Shown one piece after another: positions 1-9,313 of a DNA stretch of 41,469 bases; within the stretch, counting starts at the first letter, position 1; the number at the start of each line of letters is the position of its first letter. A model generated the notes under the pieces. The model had not been told where the DNA came from. It made no database searches and saw nothing but the letters and a program-made list of their open reading frames with translations. The stretch is from an uncultured Pelagibacteraceae bacterium (GTDB lineage: Bacteria > Pseudomonadota > Alphaproteobacteria > Pelagibacterales > Pelagibacteraceae), in contig CACJIJ010000013.1 of assembly GCA_902593445.1 (NCBI GenBank), forward strand, positions 1 to 41,469, read 5' to 3'. The translations under genes and the position numbers were made by a program.

Positions 1-392
1 TATCTGAAGAGCATATTTTAGCATTTGATTGGGCGTCAAAGACAGAAATAGATAAAGTTAAAAAAATAATTCTAAGAATTAATGATTTTATGATTGGGAT
101 GTTTAGAGGTGTTGGAATTAAACTTATCGATTTTAAATTAGAATTTGGAAGAATTAAAATTGATGGAAGAAATGAAGTTATTTTAGCTGATGAAATTAGT
201 CCTGACACATGCAGATTATGGGACAGTATTACAGAAAAAAAATTAGATAAAGATCGATTTAGAAAAGATCTAGGTGATTTAATTCCTGCTTATACTGAGG
301 TTGCTAAAAGATTAGGTATACTCCATGAACAATCAAATGTTACAGCAGTAAATGTAACTAAATTATCCTCAGTTAAACAGAAGAAAAAATGA
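1..392 (+). CDS. purC: SAICAR synthetase, C-terminal part (5' end outside window)
   Basis: Phosphoribosylaminoimidazole-succinocarboxamide synthase joins aspartate to CAIR in purine synthesis, using ATP. The reading frame is open from base 3 to the stop at 390-392, so the first in-frame ATG at 90 is internal and the gene begins upstream of the window. The visible C-terminal ~129 residues carry the family signature GIKLIDFKLEFG followed by the ILADEISPDTCRLWD block, which contributes to the nucleotide and substrate site. The stop overlaps the start of purS (ATGA), so it is the first visible gene of a pur operon. The identification is firm; only the N-terminal half is missing. Confidence 0.95.
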   Translation, partial: SEEHILAFDWASKTEIDKVKKIILRINDFMIGMFRGVGIKLIDFKLEFGRIKIDGRNEVILADEISPDTCRLWDSITEKKLDKDRFRKDLGDLIPAYTEVAKRLGILHEQSNVTAVNVTKLSSVKQKKK

Positions 393-631
393 AAATTTCA
401 GTAATTATAACTTTAAAAAAAGATGTTCTTGATCCACAAGGAAAAGTTATTCATCAAACATTGGATGGAATGGGTTTTGACGATGTTAATGAAATTAGAC
501 AAGGTAAATATTTTGAAATAGACACTAAAGAAACTGATAACGACAAAGCAAAAGCAAAAGTTGAAGAAATGTGTAAAAAACTTTTGGCAAATCTTGTAAT
601 TGAAAATTATAAAATTATTGATCCAAAGTAA
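389..631 (+). CDS. purS: FGAM synthetase subunit PurS
   Basis: This small subunit of the three-part formylglycinamidine ribonucleotide synthetase bridges PurQ and PurL and helps pass ammonia. At 80 residues it has the normal family length and a ferredoxin-like alternation of strands and helices. Typical segments are the VLDPQG motif near residue 15, the GF.DV..IRQGKYFEI stretch in the middle, and NLVIENYKI at the end. It starts inside the purC stop (4-base overlap) and ends 3 bases before purQ, so translation is probably coupled. Confidence 0.95.
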   Translation: MKISVIITLKKDVLDPQGKVIHQTLDGMGFDDVNEIRQGKYFEIDTKETDNDKAKAKVEEMCKKLLANLVIENYKIIDPK

Positions 632-634
632 TTA

Positions 635-1318
635 ATGAAATCTGCAGTTATTACTTTTCCTGGGTCAAATTGTGATAGAGACATGGATGTTGCTTTAAAG
701 AAATTTGGATTTAAAAATAAGATGGTTTGGCATGCTGATGCCGAATTACCAAAAAGTGATTTAGTTGTATTGCCAGGTGGGTTTTCATATGGTGATTACT
801 TGAGATGTGGAAGTATGGCATCTAAATCAAAAATAATGCAGTCAGTAATTAATTTTGCAAATTCAGGTGGTATGGTTATGGGTGTCTGTAATGGATTTCA
901 AATATTAGTAGAAACTGGTTTAGTTCCTGGTGTTTTGCTTAGAAATAAATATTTAGAATTTATATGTAAAAATATTTTTGTAAAAATTAATGATAAACAA
1001 AATAAATATTTCAAGAATATAAACATTGAAGTTTTAAAATTTCATATAGCTCATAATGAAGGAAATTATTTTTGTACTAATGATCAATTAAAAGAAATTG
1101 AAGATAATAATCAAATAGCTATTAACTATTGTGATGAAAATGGAAAAATTGAAGACCAATTTAATCCTAATGGATCTATTAAAAATATTGCTGGTATTTT
1201 TAATAAAGAAAAAAATGTCCTAGGAATGATGCCACACCCAGAAAGAATGATCGATATCTCTCTTTCTGGTGAAGATGGATCATTATTTTTTAAAAATTTA
1301 ATTAACAATTTAAAATGA
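635..1318 (+). CDS. purQ: FGAM synthetase glutaminase subunit PurQ
   Basis: Class I glutamine amidotransferase that releases ammonia from glutamine for PurL. The 227-residue length is normal. The sequence shows the oxyanion-strand GGFSYGDYLR (about 48-57), the nucleophile elbow GVCNGFQI with Cys85, and the C-terminal MPHPER holding the catalytic His and Glu. The stop overlaps the purL start by 4 bases. PurS, PurQ and a short PurL occur together, so the organism uses the multi-subunit enzyme and not the single large PurL of enterobacteria. Confidence 0.97.
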   Translation: MKSAVITFPGSNCDRDMDVALKKFGFKNKMVWHADAELPKSDLVVLPGGFSYGDYLRCGSMASKSKIMQSVINFANSGGMVMGVCNGFQILVETGLVPGVLLRNKYLEFICKNIFVKINDKQNKYFKNINIEVLKFHIAHNEGNYFCTNDQLKEIEDNNQIAINYCDENGKIEDQFNPNGSIKNIAGIFNKEKNVLGMMPHPERMIDISLSGEDGSLFFKNLINNLK

Positions 1319-3507
1319 TTGTAAACGAAAAAATAGCTATTGATCATGGTTTAAAGAAAGACGAATATGACAAAATTTGTGAACTATTAAAAAGAACTCC
1401 TAATATTACAGAACTGGGAATTTTTTCTGCAATGTGGAATGAACATTGCTCCTATAAATCATCAAGATTACATTTAAAAAAACTACCCACTAAAGGTAAG
1501 AAAGTCATTCAAGGTCCTGGAGAAAATGCTGGTGTTATCGATATTGAGGATAATGATGCACTAGTATTTAAAATAGAAAGTCACAATCACCCTTCGTTCA
1601 TTGAACCATATCAAGGTGCTGCGACCGGTGTTGGAGGAATAATGCGAGATGTATTTACAATGGGTGCAAGACCAATAGCTAACTTAAACTCAATACACTT
1701 TGGATCACCACAACATAAAAAAACCAAAAATTTATTAAGAGGTGTAGTTCACGGAATAGGTGGTTACGGAAACTGTATGGGTGTTCCAACAATCGCTGGT
1801 CAAACAAGTTTTGATAGCTCCTATAATGGAAATATTTTAGTTAACGCAATGACATTAGGATTGGTTAAAAAAGATAAGATTTTTTATTCCAAAGCTGCAG
1901 GATTAAATAAACCAGTTATTTATGTGGGATCTAAAACTGGAAGAGACGGTATACATGGGGCAAGTATGGCTTCAGCTAGTTTTGATGAAAAAATCGAAGA
2001 AAAGAAACCAACAGTTCAGGTTGGAGATCCGTTTACAGAAAAACTTTTACTTGAAGCTTGTTTAGAGTTGATGGCTGGAGATTCAATTATAGCTATTCAA
2101 GATATGGGTGCTGCAGGATTAACCTCATCAAGCATAGAAATGGCCTCAAAAGGAAACCTTGGAATAGAAATTAATTTAAATAAAGTACCTTGTAGAGAAG
2201 CCAAGATGTCACCTTATGAAATAATGCTCTCGGAGAGCCAAGAAAGAATGTTGATTGTTTTAGAAAATGGCAAAGAAGAACAAGCAAAAAAAATATTTGA
2301 TAAATGGAACTTAGATTTCGCAGTAATTGGAAAAACTACTAAGTCAAAAAAAATAGAACTTTATTTTGATGAAGAAAAAGTTGCAGACATTCCAGTCAAT
2401 ACATTGGTTGAAAACTCTCCTATGTATGATCGTAAATGGAAAAAAGCAAAACTTCCTAAAAAAAATAAAATTAAAAAAGAAGATACTAAGCATTTAAAAA
2501 TAATTGATGTATTGAAAAAAATTTTAGCAAACCCAAATGTATGCAGTAAAGAATGGATTTGGCAACAATATGATCATACCGTCATGGGAGATACAATACA
2601 AAAACCTGGAGGAGACGCAGGTGTTGTAAAAATTCATGGAACAGACAAAGCGGTTGCAGCTTCAGTAGATTCTTCTGCAGTTTATTGTTGGTCACATCCT
2701 TTAACTGGCGGAAAACAAGTAGTTTGTGAAAGTTTCAGAAATCTTATTTCTGTTGGTGCTAAACCAATTGCTATCACTAACTGTTTAAATTTTGGAAGTC
2801 CTGAAAATGAAGAAAATATGGGTGAGTTTGTTGAATGTGTTCAAGGTATAGGTGAAGCAAGTGAATACCTGAAGTTCCCTGTTGTTTCTGGAAATGTATC
2901 TTTCTATAACCAAACAAAAGATGAAGGTATAAAACCTACACCTGCAATTGGTGGAGTTGGGTTAATCAAAAATTACAAGAATATGATCACTATGGAGTTT
3001 AAAGAAGTTGACAGTTTAGTATTGGTTATTGGAAAAACTGAGGGACATATTGATCAAAGTTTATTTGCAAGAAATATTTTAGATGAGAAAAATGGACCTC
3101 CACCTGAAGTAAACTTATTTAATGAAAAAAATAATGGAGAAACATTACTGAAATTGATTGACAATAATTTAATTAAAAGTGCACATGATGTTTCGTTAGG
3201 TGGCATAATTACTGCAGTAGCGAAAATGTGTATTAAAGGAAAAAAGGGAATTAATATTAAAAAACCTAAATATTTAATTAACGAAATAGAATACTTTTTT
3301 GCAGAAGATCAAGGTAGATATATTATAGAAATTAACAAAAAAGATTTTAAAAAAGTAGCTGATATATTGAATAAAAATGCAGTACATTTTGATGAACTTG
3401 GCGCAATTATCGAAAATGAACTATATATTAATGATAAGACAAAGGTTACAATTGACGAATTATCAACTTCGAATAAAAGTTGGCTTACAAAATATATGAG
3501 TAAATAA
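1315..3507 (+). CDS. purL: FGAM synthetase large subunit PurL (small-type)
   Basis: ATP-dependent synthetase subunit that turns FGAR into FGAM. The protein has 730 residues, typical of the small PurL class that needs PurS and PurQ. Two tandem AIR-synthase-like halves are visible. Recognisable parts are NEHCSYKSS (His44 region), the glycine-rich KIESHNHPS and GAATGVGGIMRD motifs, QDMGAAGLTSS, and in the second half GGDAGVV and SAHDVSLGG. It overlaps purQ by 4 bases and its stop shares a base with the bolA start (TAATG). Confidence 0.97.
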   Translation: MIVNEKIAIDHGLKKDEYDKICELLKRTPNITELGIFSAMWNEHCSYKSSRLHLKKLPTKGKKVIQGPGENAGVIDIEDNDALVFKIESHNHPSFIEPYQGAATGVGGIMRDVFTMGARPIANLNSIHFGSPQHKKTKNLLRGVVHGIGGYGNCMGVPTIAGQTSFDSSYNGNILVNAMTLGLVKKDKIFYSKAAGLNKPVIYVGSKTGRDGIHGASMASASFDEKIEEKKPTVQVGDPFTEKLLLEACLELMAGDSIIAIQDMGAAGLTSSSIEMASKGNLGIEINLNKVPCREAKMSPYEIMLSESQERMLIVLENGKEEQAKKIFDKWNLDFAVIGKTTKSKKIELYFDEEKVADIPVNTLVENSPMYDRKWKKAKLPKKNKIKKEDTKHLKIIDVLKKILANPNVCSKEWIWQQYDHTVMGDTIQKPGGDAGVVKIHGTDKAVAASVDSSAVYCWSHPLTGGKQVVCESFRNLISVGAKPIAITNCLNFGSPENEENMGEFVECVQGIGEASEYLKFPVVSGNVSFYNQTKDEGIKPTPAIGGVGLIKNYKNMITMEFKEVDSLVLVIGKTEGHIDQSLFARNILDEKNGPPPEVNLFNEKNNGETLLKLIDNNLIKSAHDVSLGGIITAVAKMCIKGKKGINIKKPKYLINEIEYFFAEDQGRYIIEINKKDFKKVADILNKNAVHFDELGAIIENELYINDKTKVTIDELSTSNKSWLTKYMSK

Positions 3508-3737
3508 TGGCGATGGATTTAAAAGAAATTGAAAGTTTTATAAAAGAGGCAATGCCAGATGCAATTGTTGAAATACAAGATCTGGCAGGTGATGGAAATC
3601 ATTATTCAGCTACGGTTACCTCGTCTCAATTTTCTGGAAAAAGTAAAATTGAGCAACATAAAATGGTTTACAACTCATTAAAAGGTAGAATGGGCAATGA
3701 ACTGCATGCATTAGCAATTAAAACAAAGGAGAGTTAA
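3507..3737 (+). CDS. BolA/IbaG-family protein
   Basis: A 76-residue BolA-like protein with the class II KH-like fold. In this family such proteins bind a [2Fe-2S] cluster together with a CGFS glutaredoxin and take part in iron-sulfur trafficking or iron sensing. The sequence shows the N-terminal helix, a central [10 protein letters not shown] strand-loop, and the HALAIKT end with the conserved cluster-ligand histidine. The start overlaps the purL stop; a second ATG two codons later (residue 3) is an equally possible start. It lies one base before the monothiol glutaredoxin gene, its expected partner, which supports the call. The short length resembles IbaG more than E. coli BolA. Confidence 0.9.
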   Translation: MAMDLKEIESFIKEAMPDAIVEIQDLAGDGNHYSATVTSSQFSGKSKIEQHKMVYNSLKGRMGNELHALAIKTKES

Positions 3738-3738
3738 A

Positions 3739-4077
3739 ATGGATCAACAAACAAATGATTTAATTAAAAATGAAATTGAAAACAACGAAGTTTGTTTATT
3801 TATGAAAGGTACGCCTGACGCACCACAATGTGGATTTTCAATGGCTACTTCAAATATATTAAAAGTTCTTGAAGTAAACTTCAAAGGTGTAAACGTTTTA
3901 GAAAATCAAAATTTAAGAGAAGGTATTAAAGTTTTTAGTGATTGGCCAACTATACCTCAACTTTACGTCAAAAATGAATTTATTGGTGGATGTGATATAG
4001 TTAAGGAAATGTTCGAAAGTGGCGAGTTAGCAAAACTTTTTGAAAGCAAAAATATAAATTTTAAAGCTAAGATTTAA
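3739..4077 (+). CDS. grxD: Monothiol CGFS glutaredoxin (Grx4/GrxD type)
   Basis: Iron-sulfur carrier glutaredoxin of the Grx4/Grx5 class, acting in cytoplasmic [2Fe-2S] transfer with BolA proteins. The 112 residues contain the diagnostic [12 protein letters not shown] segment with CGFS at 31-34, the [10 protein letters not shown] cis-proline motif and the FIGGCDI glutathione-binding motif. A clear Shine-Dalgarno (AGGAG, 3727-3731) sits 7 bases before the ATG, one of the few strong ones in the window. Its stop abuts the stop of the convergent rpsD with no space for a terminator. Confidence 0.95.
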   Translation: MDQQTNDLIKNEIENNEVCLFMKGTPDAPQCGFSMATSNILKVLEVNFKGVNVLENQNLREGIKVFSDWPTIPQLYVKNEFIGGCDIVKEMFESGELAKLFESKNINFKAKI

Positions 4078-4695
4078 TTATCTAGAATAATATTCAATTA
4101 CTAAATTAGGTTCCATAATAATTGGATATGGAACTTCTTCAAACTTAGGAACTCTAACAAACTTAAGTTTTTTATTTTTTTCATCCATTTGAATATATTC
4201 AGGAGTTTCCCTTTCTTTGTTAGCAAGCGCAATATCAATAATTGCAAGTTGTTTAGATTTATCTCTTATCTCAATTGTATCTTCTTCTCTAACTAAATAG
4301 CTTCCAATATTCACTTTTTTACCATTTACTTTTACATGACCGTGATTGATTAATTGTCTTGCAGAAAAAATTGTTGTTGCGAGTTTTGCTCTATAGATTA
4401 CAGCATCTAATCTTCTTTCAAGAAGACCGATTAGATTTTCTCCAGTGTCACCTCTAAGCATCACTGCTTTTTTGTATATATTTCTAAATTGTCTCTCATT
4501 TATATTTCCATAATATGCTTTTAATTTTTGTTTTGCTTGAAGCTGAATTCCATAATCAGATGGCTTAGATGTTTTGGTTTGACCGTGTTGGCCTGGTCCA
4601 TAAGCTCGTGTATTAAAAGGGCTTTTGGGTCTGCCCCATAAGTTTACCTTTAATCTTCTATCTACTTTATGTTTAGAGTTTAATCTTTTTGTCAT
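4078..4695 (-). CDS. rpsD: 30S ribosomal protein S4
   Basis: Primary 16S rRNA-binding protein of the small subunit, needed early in 30S assembly and for decoding fidelity. The 205 residues match the family length. The N-terminal [11 protein letters not shown] block lacks the Zn-binding cysteines found in some S4 proteins. The S4 RNA-binding domain is seen from [12 protein letters not shown] through [17 protein letters not shown]. It is the last gene of a ten-gene leftward run, yet a good sigma70-type promoter lies in the 40-base gap before it. Only about 6 bases would remain as a leader, so the structured leader used for S4 autoregulation in E. coli is absent here. Confidence 0.98.
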   Translation of the reverse strand: MTKRLNSKHKVDRRLKVNLWGRPKSPFNTRAYGPGQHGQTKTSKPSDYGIQLQAKQKLKAYYGNINERQFRNIYKKAVMLRGDTGENLIGLLERRLDAVIYRAKLATTIFSARQLINHGHVKVNGKKVNIGSYLVREEDTIEIRDKSKQLAIIDIALANKERETPEYIQMDEKNKKLKFVRVPKFEEVPYPIIMEPNLVIEYYSR

Positions 4696-4707
4696 TTAAT
4701 AGAGGGC

Positions 4708-4735
4708 TTTATAAACTTACTCTTAATTTTGTCAA
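4708..4735 (-). promoter_or_regulatory. Predicted sigma70 promoter of rpsD
   Basis: Read on the - strand, TTGACA (4735-4730) is followed after 16 bases by TATAAA (4713-4708), which is close to consensus. The -35 box ends directly against the trmJ stop codon. The expected transcription start, around 4701, leaves only about 6 bases before the rpsD ATG and no Shine-Dalgarno, implying a nearly leaderless mRNA. Confidence 0.7.
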
Positions 4736-5449
4736 TCAACGTTTTTTACCTAAACTTGCAAATACACCTGATAAAATACGTATTTCTTTGGTTGATAATT
4801 CCATCCTATAAAAAATATTTCTCAAGTTTTCAAGCATAATCGGCTTCTTCTCTTTTGTTTTAAAGAAATTAATTTCCTCAAGATTCTTTACACAAAGATT
4901 AGCCATAGTAACTATATCTTTTTTAGAGGCTGATTTAACTTTATTTGATTTATTATAAGAAGATGCTTTTGAGTTAATTATGCTAGATAAATATTGTGCA
5001 ATTATTATTAAGCTGTGAGATAGATTTAACGATTTAAAATCAGGATTTGTTGGAATCTGAAGAGTATAATTTGCATAACTTATTTCGTTATTTGACAAAC
5101 CAGATGCTTCTGATCCAAATAAGAAACCTACTTTCTTTTTATAATTTATTTTTTTTAAATCTTCTAATTGAATATGTTTAATATTTTTATTTCTAAATCG
5201 TGCGGATGTTGCAATTAAAATATCAACATTCTTTAAAGATTTTTCTAAATTTTCAAAATTCTTTGCTTTATAAATTATATTTTTTGCTCCTACAGAAGTT
5301 GCTAAAATTTTATCATTTGGAAATATTGGTTTGGGATCAACAATAATAAGTTTATTAAAATTAAAATTTTTTATTCCTCTTGCGCACGCTCCAATATTTT
5401 CAGAAAGTTGAGGTTTGTGTAAAATGAATGAAATATTATTAATAGACAT
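4736..5449 (-). CDS. trmJ: SPOUT tRNA/rRNA 2'-O-methyltransferase, TrmJ-like
   Basis: SAM-dependent ribose methyltransferase of the SpoU/TrmH class; the best family match is TrmJ, which makes Cm32/Um32 in tRNA. The 237 residues begin with the strand ISFILHKPQLSENIGACARG (motif 1 region with N-I-G), continue with LFGSEASGLSN (motif 2), and end the catalytic domain with LQIPTNPDFKSLNLSHSL (motif 3, trefoil knot). A C-terminal extension of about 80 residues is typical of TrmJ. It overlaps the DUF1989 stop by one base. The exact target nucleotide is inferred from the family only. Confidence 0.87.
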   Translation of the reverse strand: MSINNISFILHKPQLSENIGACARGIKNFNFNKLIIVDPKPIFPNDKILATSVGAKNIIYKAKNFENLEKSLKNVDILIATSARFRNKNIKHIQLEDLKKINYKKKVGFLFGSEASGLSNNEISYANYTLQIPTNPDFKSLNLSHSLIIIAQYLSSIINSKASSYNKSNKVKSASKKDIVTMANLCVKNLEEINFFKTKEKKPIMLENLRNIFYRMELSTKEIRILSGVFASLGKKR

Positions 5450-6312
5450 TAATCAATGCCATGATTTCTGTTATAATTTGAAATAGCTGAAGGTTTAATT
5501 TCATTTAAATATTGAGTATCTACTGTCCAAATAGAGACTTTTAAAGGAAAACATTTTGCTACATCAGATGAATGTTCAGATCCACAATCACCACCTGGAC
5601 AAGCTGAAAGAGCACCTAATAAATCTGTTTCGGCAAAAAATTCTAAATAGTCACCTGGTCTAACTGGACTTGCTTTCATAAAATATTGTTTAGTATCATT
5701 CGTAAAGCCAGTTAACATAAATACATTTAATACATCATGAACTATTTTTTCCGCATGATCTAATTTAATATTTTTTTCTCTGACTAAAGCTCTCGTTAAA
5801 TTTGAGTGACAACAATAGTGATAATCATTATTACTCAAAAGTTTTGAAGTATAAGGATCGCATCTTGTGCCAATAACATCATGAACTGATCCTCCATCTT
5901 TGTCATAATCATACCAATCTAGAGTATCCCAAGTTATTGTCGCTAAAGATCTAAGGTATGGAAAACTACTAAACATTTTATCTCCCACAGAAAGATGAGT
6001 TCCATATAGAGCCCTTGTTTTTCCTGAATAAAATTTTTCCTCTAAATTATTTGAATTAAATAAGTTTAAATCACCTACTTGTGGACCATCTAAACTTTCA
6101 ATTCTAAAAAACTCACCAAATTTAACCTCGAACGTTTTTGCGTCTCTAGGAGGGATTATAACTTCATCTTTTTTAATCAAGTGTTCTCTTGCAGAGTGCA
6201 ATATACTTAAATTTTTTTCCTCTATATTTGTATTCGGATAACAAACTATTGGTTTAGCTCCGATTCTTGTCTCAATATCTAATGGTTTTTTTGAAAATTT
6301 TTTAACTTTCAT
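5449..6312 (-). CDS. DUF1989 (urea-carboxylase-associated family) protein
   Basis: A 287-residue member of the DUF1989 family. Relatives next to urea carboxylase (UAAP1/UAAP2) were shown to form a carboxyguanidine deiminase, but lone members like this one have no established role. Visible features are an early PPRDAKTFEVKFGEFFRI strand region, GDLNLFN, the Cys/His-rich stretch GTRCDPYTSKLL...YHYCCHSNL around 165-185, and ACPGGDCGSEH near 255, which could bind metal or a reactive substrate. No second DUF1989 subunit and no urea carboxylase or allophanate hydrolase is in the window. It sits 2 bases after citramalate synthase and one base into trmJ, so it is co-transcribed with biosynthetic genes. 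Function unknown. Confidence 0.85.
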   Translation of the reverse strand: MKVKKFSKKPLDIETRIGAKPIVCYPNTNIEEKNLSILHSAREHLIKKDEVIIPPRDAKTFEVKFGEFFRIESLDGPQVGDLNLFNSNNLEEKFYSGKTRALYGTHLSVGDKMFSSFPYLRSLATITWDTLDWYDYDKDGGSVHDVIGTRCDPYTSKLLSNNDYHYCCHSNLTRALVREKNIKLDHAEKIVHDVLNVFMLTGFTNDTKQYFMKASPVRPGDYLEFFAETDLLGALSACPGGDCGSEHSSDVAKCFPLKVSIWTVDTQYLNEIKPSAISNYNRNHGID

Positions 6313-6314
6313 TC

Positions 6315-7916
6315 TTACAAACTTCCAGGGGCTTTATCTTTGAATAATTTGTAATCTAAACTATCCACTAAAGCTTTGAAAGATGCATCAATGATATTTG
6401 GTGATACTCCAATTGTAAACCAATGAACACCCTTCGAATCTGTGCTTTCAATGCTAACTCTTGTTACAGCTTCTGTGCCAGTGTTTAAAATTCTTACTTT
6501 GTAATCAACAAGTCTTAAATCTTTTAAATATTCTGAATATTTAGCAAGCTTATTAACATTCTTTCTAATTGCATTATCCAAAGCATTAACAGGTCCGTTT
6601 CCTTGTCCTTCGCACAAAATTTTATTTCCATCTACTTCTAGTTGAGCTTTAGCATATGAAACAATTTCTCCTGAGTTATCTTTCTTAACAGAAACATCAT
6701 ATTCATTAATAGAAATATATCTTGGTATCTCCCCCATTAATCTTCGGGCTAATAATTCAAATGATGCATCAGCTCCATCATAACTATAACCTATAAATTC
6801 TCGATCTTTTACTTCATCTAATAGTTTTTTAATTTTTGGGTCACTTTTTTTAACATTTATTCCTATAAGGTTTAATCTAGACATTATGTTTGATTGACCA
6901 GACTGATCTGAAACAACTATATTTCTTGAATTTCCAACTTCCTCTGGGTTGACATGTTCGTAAGTTTTTGGATTTTTTTGTACAGCAGAGACATGCATAC
7001 CACCTTTATGTGAAAAAGCAGAAGCACCCACATAAGGAAGATGTTTGTTTGGTTTTCTATTTAAAAGTTCGTCCAATAATCTTGAGCATTGAGTTAATTT
7101 TTTTAAATTTTCGCGTTTAATGTTTAGTTCATAATTTTCATAAAAATCTTTTTTTAAAAAAAATGTTGGAATTAGTGAAACTAAATTTGCATTTCCACAT
7201 CTCTCTCCTAATCCATTTAAAGTACCCTGAACTTGTCTAACTCCTGCTTGAACAGCAACTAAACTATTAGCTACTGCATTTTCGGTATCGTTATGAGCGT
7301 GAATTCCCAAATTTTTACCAGGAATGTGTTTAACAACTTCATTAACAATTTTAGATACTTCATGAGGAAGCGTTCCACCATTTGTATCACATAAAATAAT
7401 CCATCTGGCACCATTATCATAAGCGGCTTTTAAGCATGAAATTGCATATTCAGGATTTGATTTAAATCCATCAAAGAAATGTTCCGCATCAAACATGAAT
7501 TCTTTACCAGATTTAACTATATGTTTTGCACTTTCACTTATATTTGAAAGATTTTGATCATTTGAAATACCAAGAGCAATGTCAACTTGAAAATCCCATG
7601 ATTTACCAAATAAACACACGGATGAACTTTTTGAATTTATTAATGAAGATAGCATTGGATCATTCTCAGCACTATGTTCTGTTTTTTTTGTCATACCAAA
7701 TGCAGTTAATTTTGCAGATTTAAAATTATGGTTCTTATTAAAAAATTCAGTATCTGTAGGATTTGCTCCGGGCCATCCTCCCTCAATATAATCAACACCT
7801 AAAGTATCGAGAGAAGATGATATCTTTTCCTTATCATCAATTGAAAAATCAACACCTTGAGTTTGTGCACCATCACGGAGAGTTGTATCAAATATATATA
7901 ACCGATCTTTACTCAT
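6315..7916 (-). CDS. cimA: (R)-citramalate synthase
   Basis: Condenses pyruvate and acetyl-CoA to citramalate, opening the threonine-independent route to 2-ketobutyrate and isoleucine. The 533-residue protein has the LeuA-type TIM barrel with FDTTLRDGAQTQGVDFS at residues 9-25, ILCDTNGGTLP, and the HAHNDTENAVANS metal-binding motif. A C-terminal regulatory (LeuA dimer) domain covers roughly 400-520. The DGAQTQGV and EGGWPGANPTD wording fits the citramalate-type subfamily rather than 2-isopropylmalate synthase. It overlaps cysS by 4 bases. Substrate choice is inferred from the subfamily and not proven by the sequence. Confidence 0.88.
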   Translation of the reverse strand: MSKDRLYIFDTTLRDGAQTQGVDFSIDDKEKISSSLDTLGVDYIEGGWPGANPTDTEFFNKNHNFKSAKLTAFGMTKKTEHSAENDPMLSSLINSKSSSVCLFGKSWDFQVDIALGISNDQNLSNISESAKHIVKSGKEFMFDAEHFFDGFKSNPEYAISCLKAAYDNGARWIILCDTNGGTLPHEVSKIVNEVVKHIPGKNLGIHAHNDTENAVANSLVAVQAGVRQVQGTLNGLGERCGNANLVSLIPTFFLKKDFYENYELNIKRENLKKLTQCSRLLDELLNRKPNKHLPYVGASAFSHKGGMHVSAVQKNPKTYEHVNPEEVGNSRNIVVSDQSGQSNIMSRLNLIGINVKKSDPKIKKLLDEVKDREFIGYSYDGADASFELLARRLMGEIPRYISINEYDVSVKKDNSGEIVSYAKAQLEVDGNKILCEGQGNGPVNALDNAIRKNVNKLAKYSEYLKDLRLVDYKVRILNTGTEAVTRVSIESTDSKGVHWFTIGVSPNIIDASFKALVDSLDYKLFKDKAPGSL

Positions 7917-9268
7917 TTAAATTTCCAGACCGTTTTACCATCTTTATCTTCTATTAAAACACCTTTGTCTAATAACTCATCTCTTATTTTATCAGCTTCC
8001 TCATAATTTTTATTAACTCTAGCTTCATTTCTCTGACTAATTTTAATTAAAATCTCATTTTCAGAAATTGATAACTTACTTTTCTTAAATTTAAGCCAAT
8101 CCTCTTTAGTTTCATTTAATAACCCAATAAAATGGCAGGCAGAAATAAACAGTCTTTTATCCTCATCTGAACCTTTTAATGCTTTATCATATAATTTATG
8201 TAAATTAGCAATATAGCCGGGTGTATTTAAATCATCGAGAAGAGGTTTAAGAATTTCATCTGAAATTTTAAATTTTGTTTCTATGTTTAAATAAACATTA
8301 TACCATTTGCTAATTGTGTTTTCACATTCCTCTAAAAGCTTGTCGTTCCAATCAAGTGGCTGTCGATAATGTGCACTCATCAAAGCTAATCTTAAAACTT
8401 GACCACTTTTATTATTTATAAAATCTTTAATTTTTAAAATATTTCCCTGTGATTTTGCCATTTTTTCATTGGACATTGTAATAAATGCATTATGCAACCA
8501 ATAATTAGCAAACACCTTACTATCATTTGCACATCTTGATTGAGCTATTTCATTTTCATGATGAGGAAATAACAAATCAACACCTCCTCCATGAACATCA
8601 AATTCTTTTCCTAAATATTTTTTAGACATTGCTGAACATTCTAAATGCCAACCAGGTCTTCCTTTTCCCCAAGGTGAGTCCCATGAAGGCTCATCTGTTT
8701 CTGATGGTTTCCATAGAACAAAATCTTCAGGATTTTTTTTGTTATCACTTATTTCAATTCTTGATCCTGCAACCAGCTCATCTAATTTTTTGTTTGATAA
8801 CTGCCCATAGTCTTTAAATTTTTTTACTTCAAAATAAACATGCTTATTATTTTCGTATGCAAATCCTTTTTTAATTAACTCAGAGGTCATTTCTATCATC
8901 TCGGAAATATGCTCAGTTGCTTTTGGCTCATGATTTGGTTTTTCACAATTTAAATAAATACAATCTTCGTTAAATCTTTGAGTAATTTTTTTAGTAAGCT
9001 CAGAAATTGAAACATTATTTTCTTTTGATGATTTTATTATTTTATCATCTACATCTGTAATATTTCTTACATAAGTTACATTTGGATATTCATTTTTTAA
9101 AATTTTAAAAAGAATATCAAATACAACTACTGGTCTAGCGTTACCGATATGAGGATCATCATAAACGGTTGGACCACAAACATACATTCTCACATTATTT
9201 TTATCCTTGGGAATAAATTTTTCTTTTTTGTTAGTAAGATTATTTGTTAAAAAAATATCTAAACTCAT
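7913..9268 (-). CDS. cysS: Cysteinyl-tRNA synthetase
   Basis: Class I aminoacyl-tRNA synthetase that charges tRNA-Cys. In the 451 residues the HIGH motif reads HIGN (40-43) and the KMSKS loop reads KMAKS (269-273). The zinc ligands expected for cysteine selectivity are present: Cys31 in CGPTVYD, Cys211 in LECSAMS, and His236 and Glu240 in FPHHENE. The C-terminal anticodon-binding region ends in EADKIRDELLDKGVLIEDKDG, a typical CysS ending. Its 3' end overlaps the cimA start by 4 bases. A 45-base gap separates it from nadE. Confidence 0.97.
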   Translation of the reverse strand: MSLDIFLTNNLTNKKEKFIPKDKNNVRMYVCGPTVYDDPHIGNARPVVVFDILFKILKNEYPNVTYVRNITDVDDKIIKSSKENNVSISELTKKITQRFNEDCIYLNCEKPNHEPKATEHISEMIEMTSELIKKGFAYENNKHVYFEVKKFKDYGQLSNKKLDELVAGSRIEISDNKKNPEDFVLWKPSETDEPSWDSPWGKGRPGWHLECSAMSKKYLGKEFDVHGGGVDLLFPHHENEIAQSRCANDSKVFANYWLHNAFITMSNEKMAKSQGNILKIKDFINNKSGQVLRLALMSAHYRQPLDWNDKLLEECENTISKWYNVYLNIETKFKISDEILKPLLDDLNTPGYIANLHKLYDKALKGSDEDKRLFISACHFIGLLNETKEDWLKFKKSKLSISENEILIKISQRNEARVNKNYEEADKIRDELLDKGVLIEDKDGKTVWKFK

Positions 9269-9313
9269 AGCTGAAGAAATATACTTAAATTAAAGATTTG
9301 TGAATCTATTTGA

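Noticed and set aside
1126..1347. Long antisense frames within purQ, cimA, cysS, DAHP synthase, glmS, prpD, nrdA, ROK and tctA genes
   Set aside because: They lie opposite well-identified genes, show biased composition expected from the reverse frame, and carry no recognisable motif.
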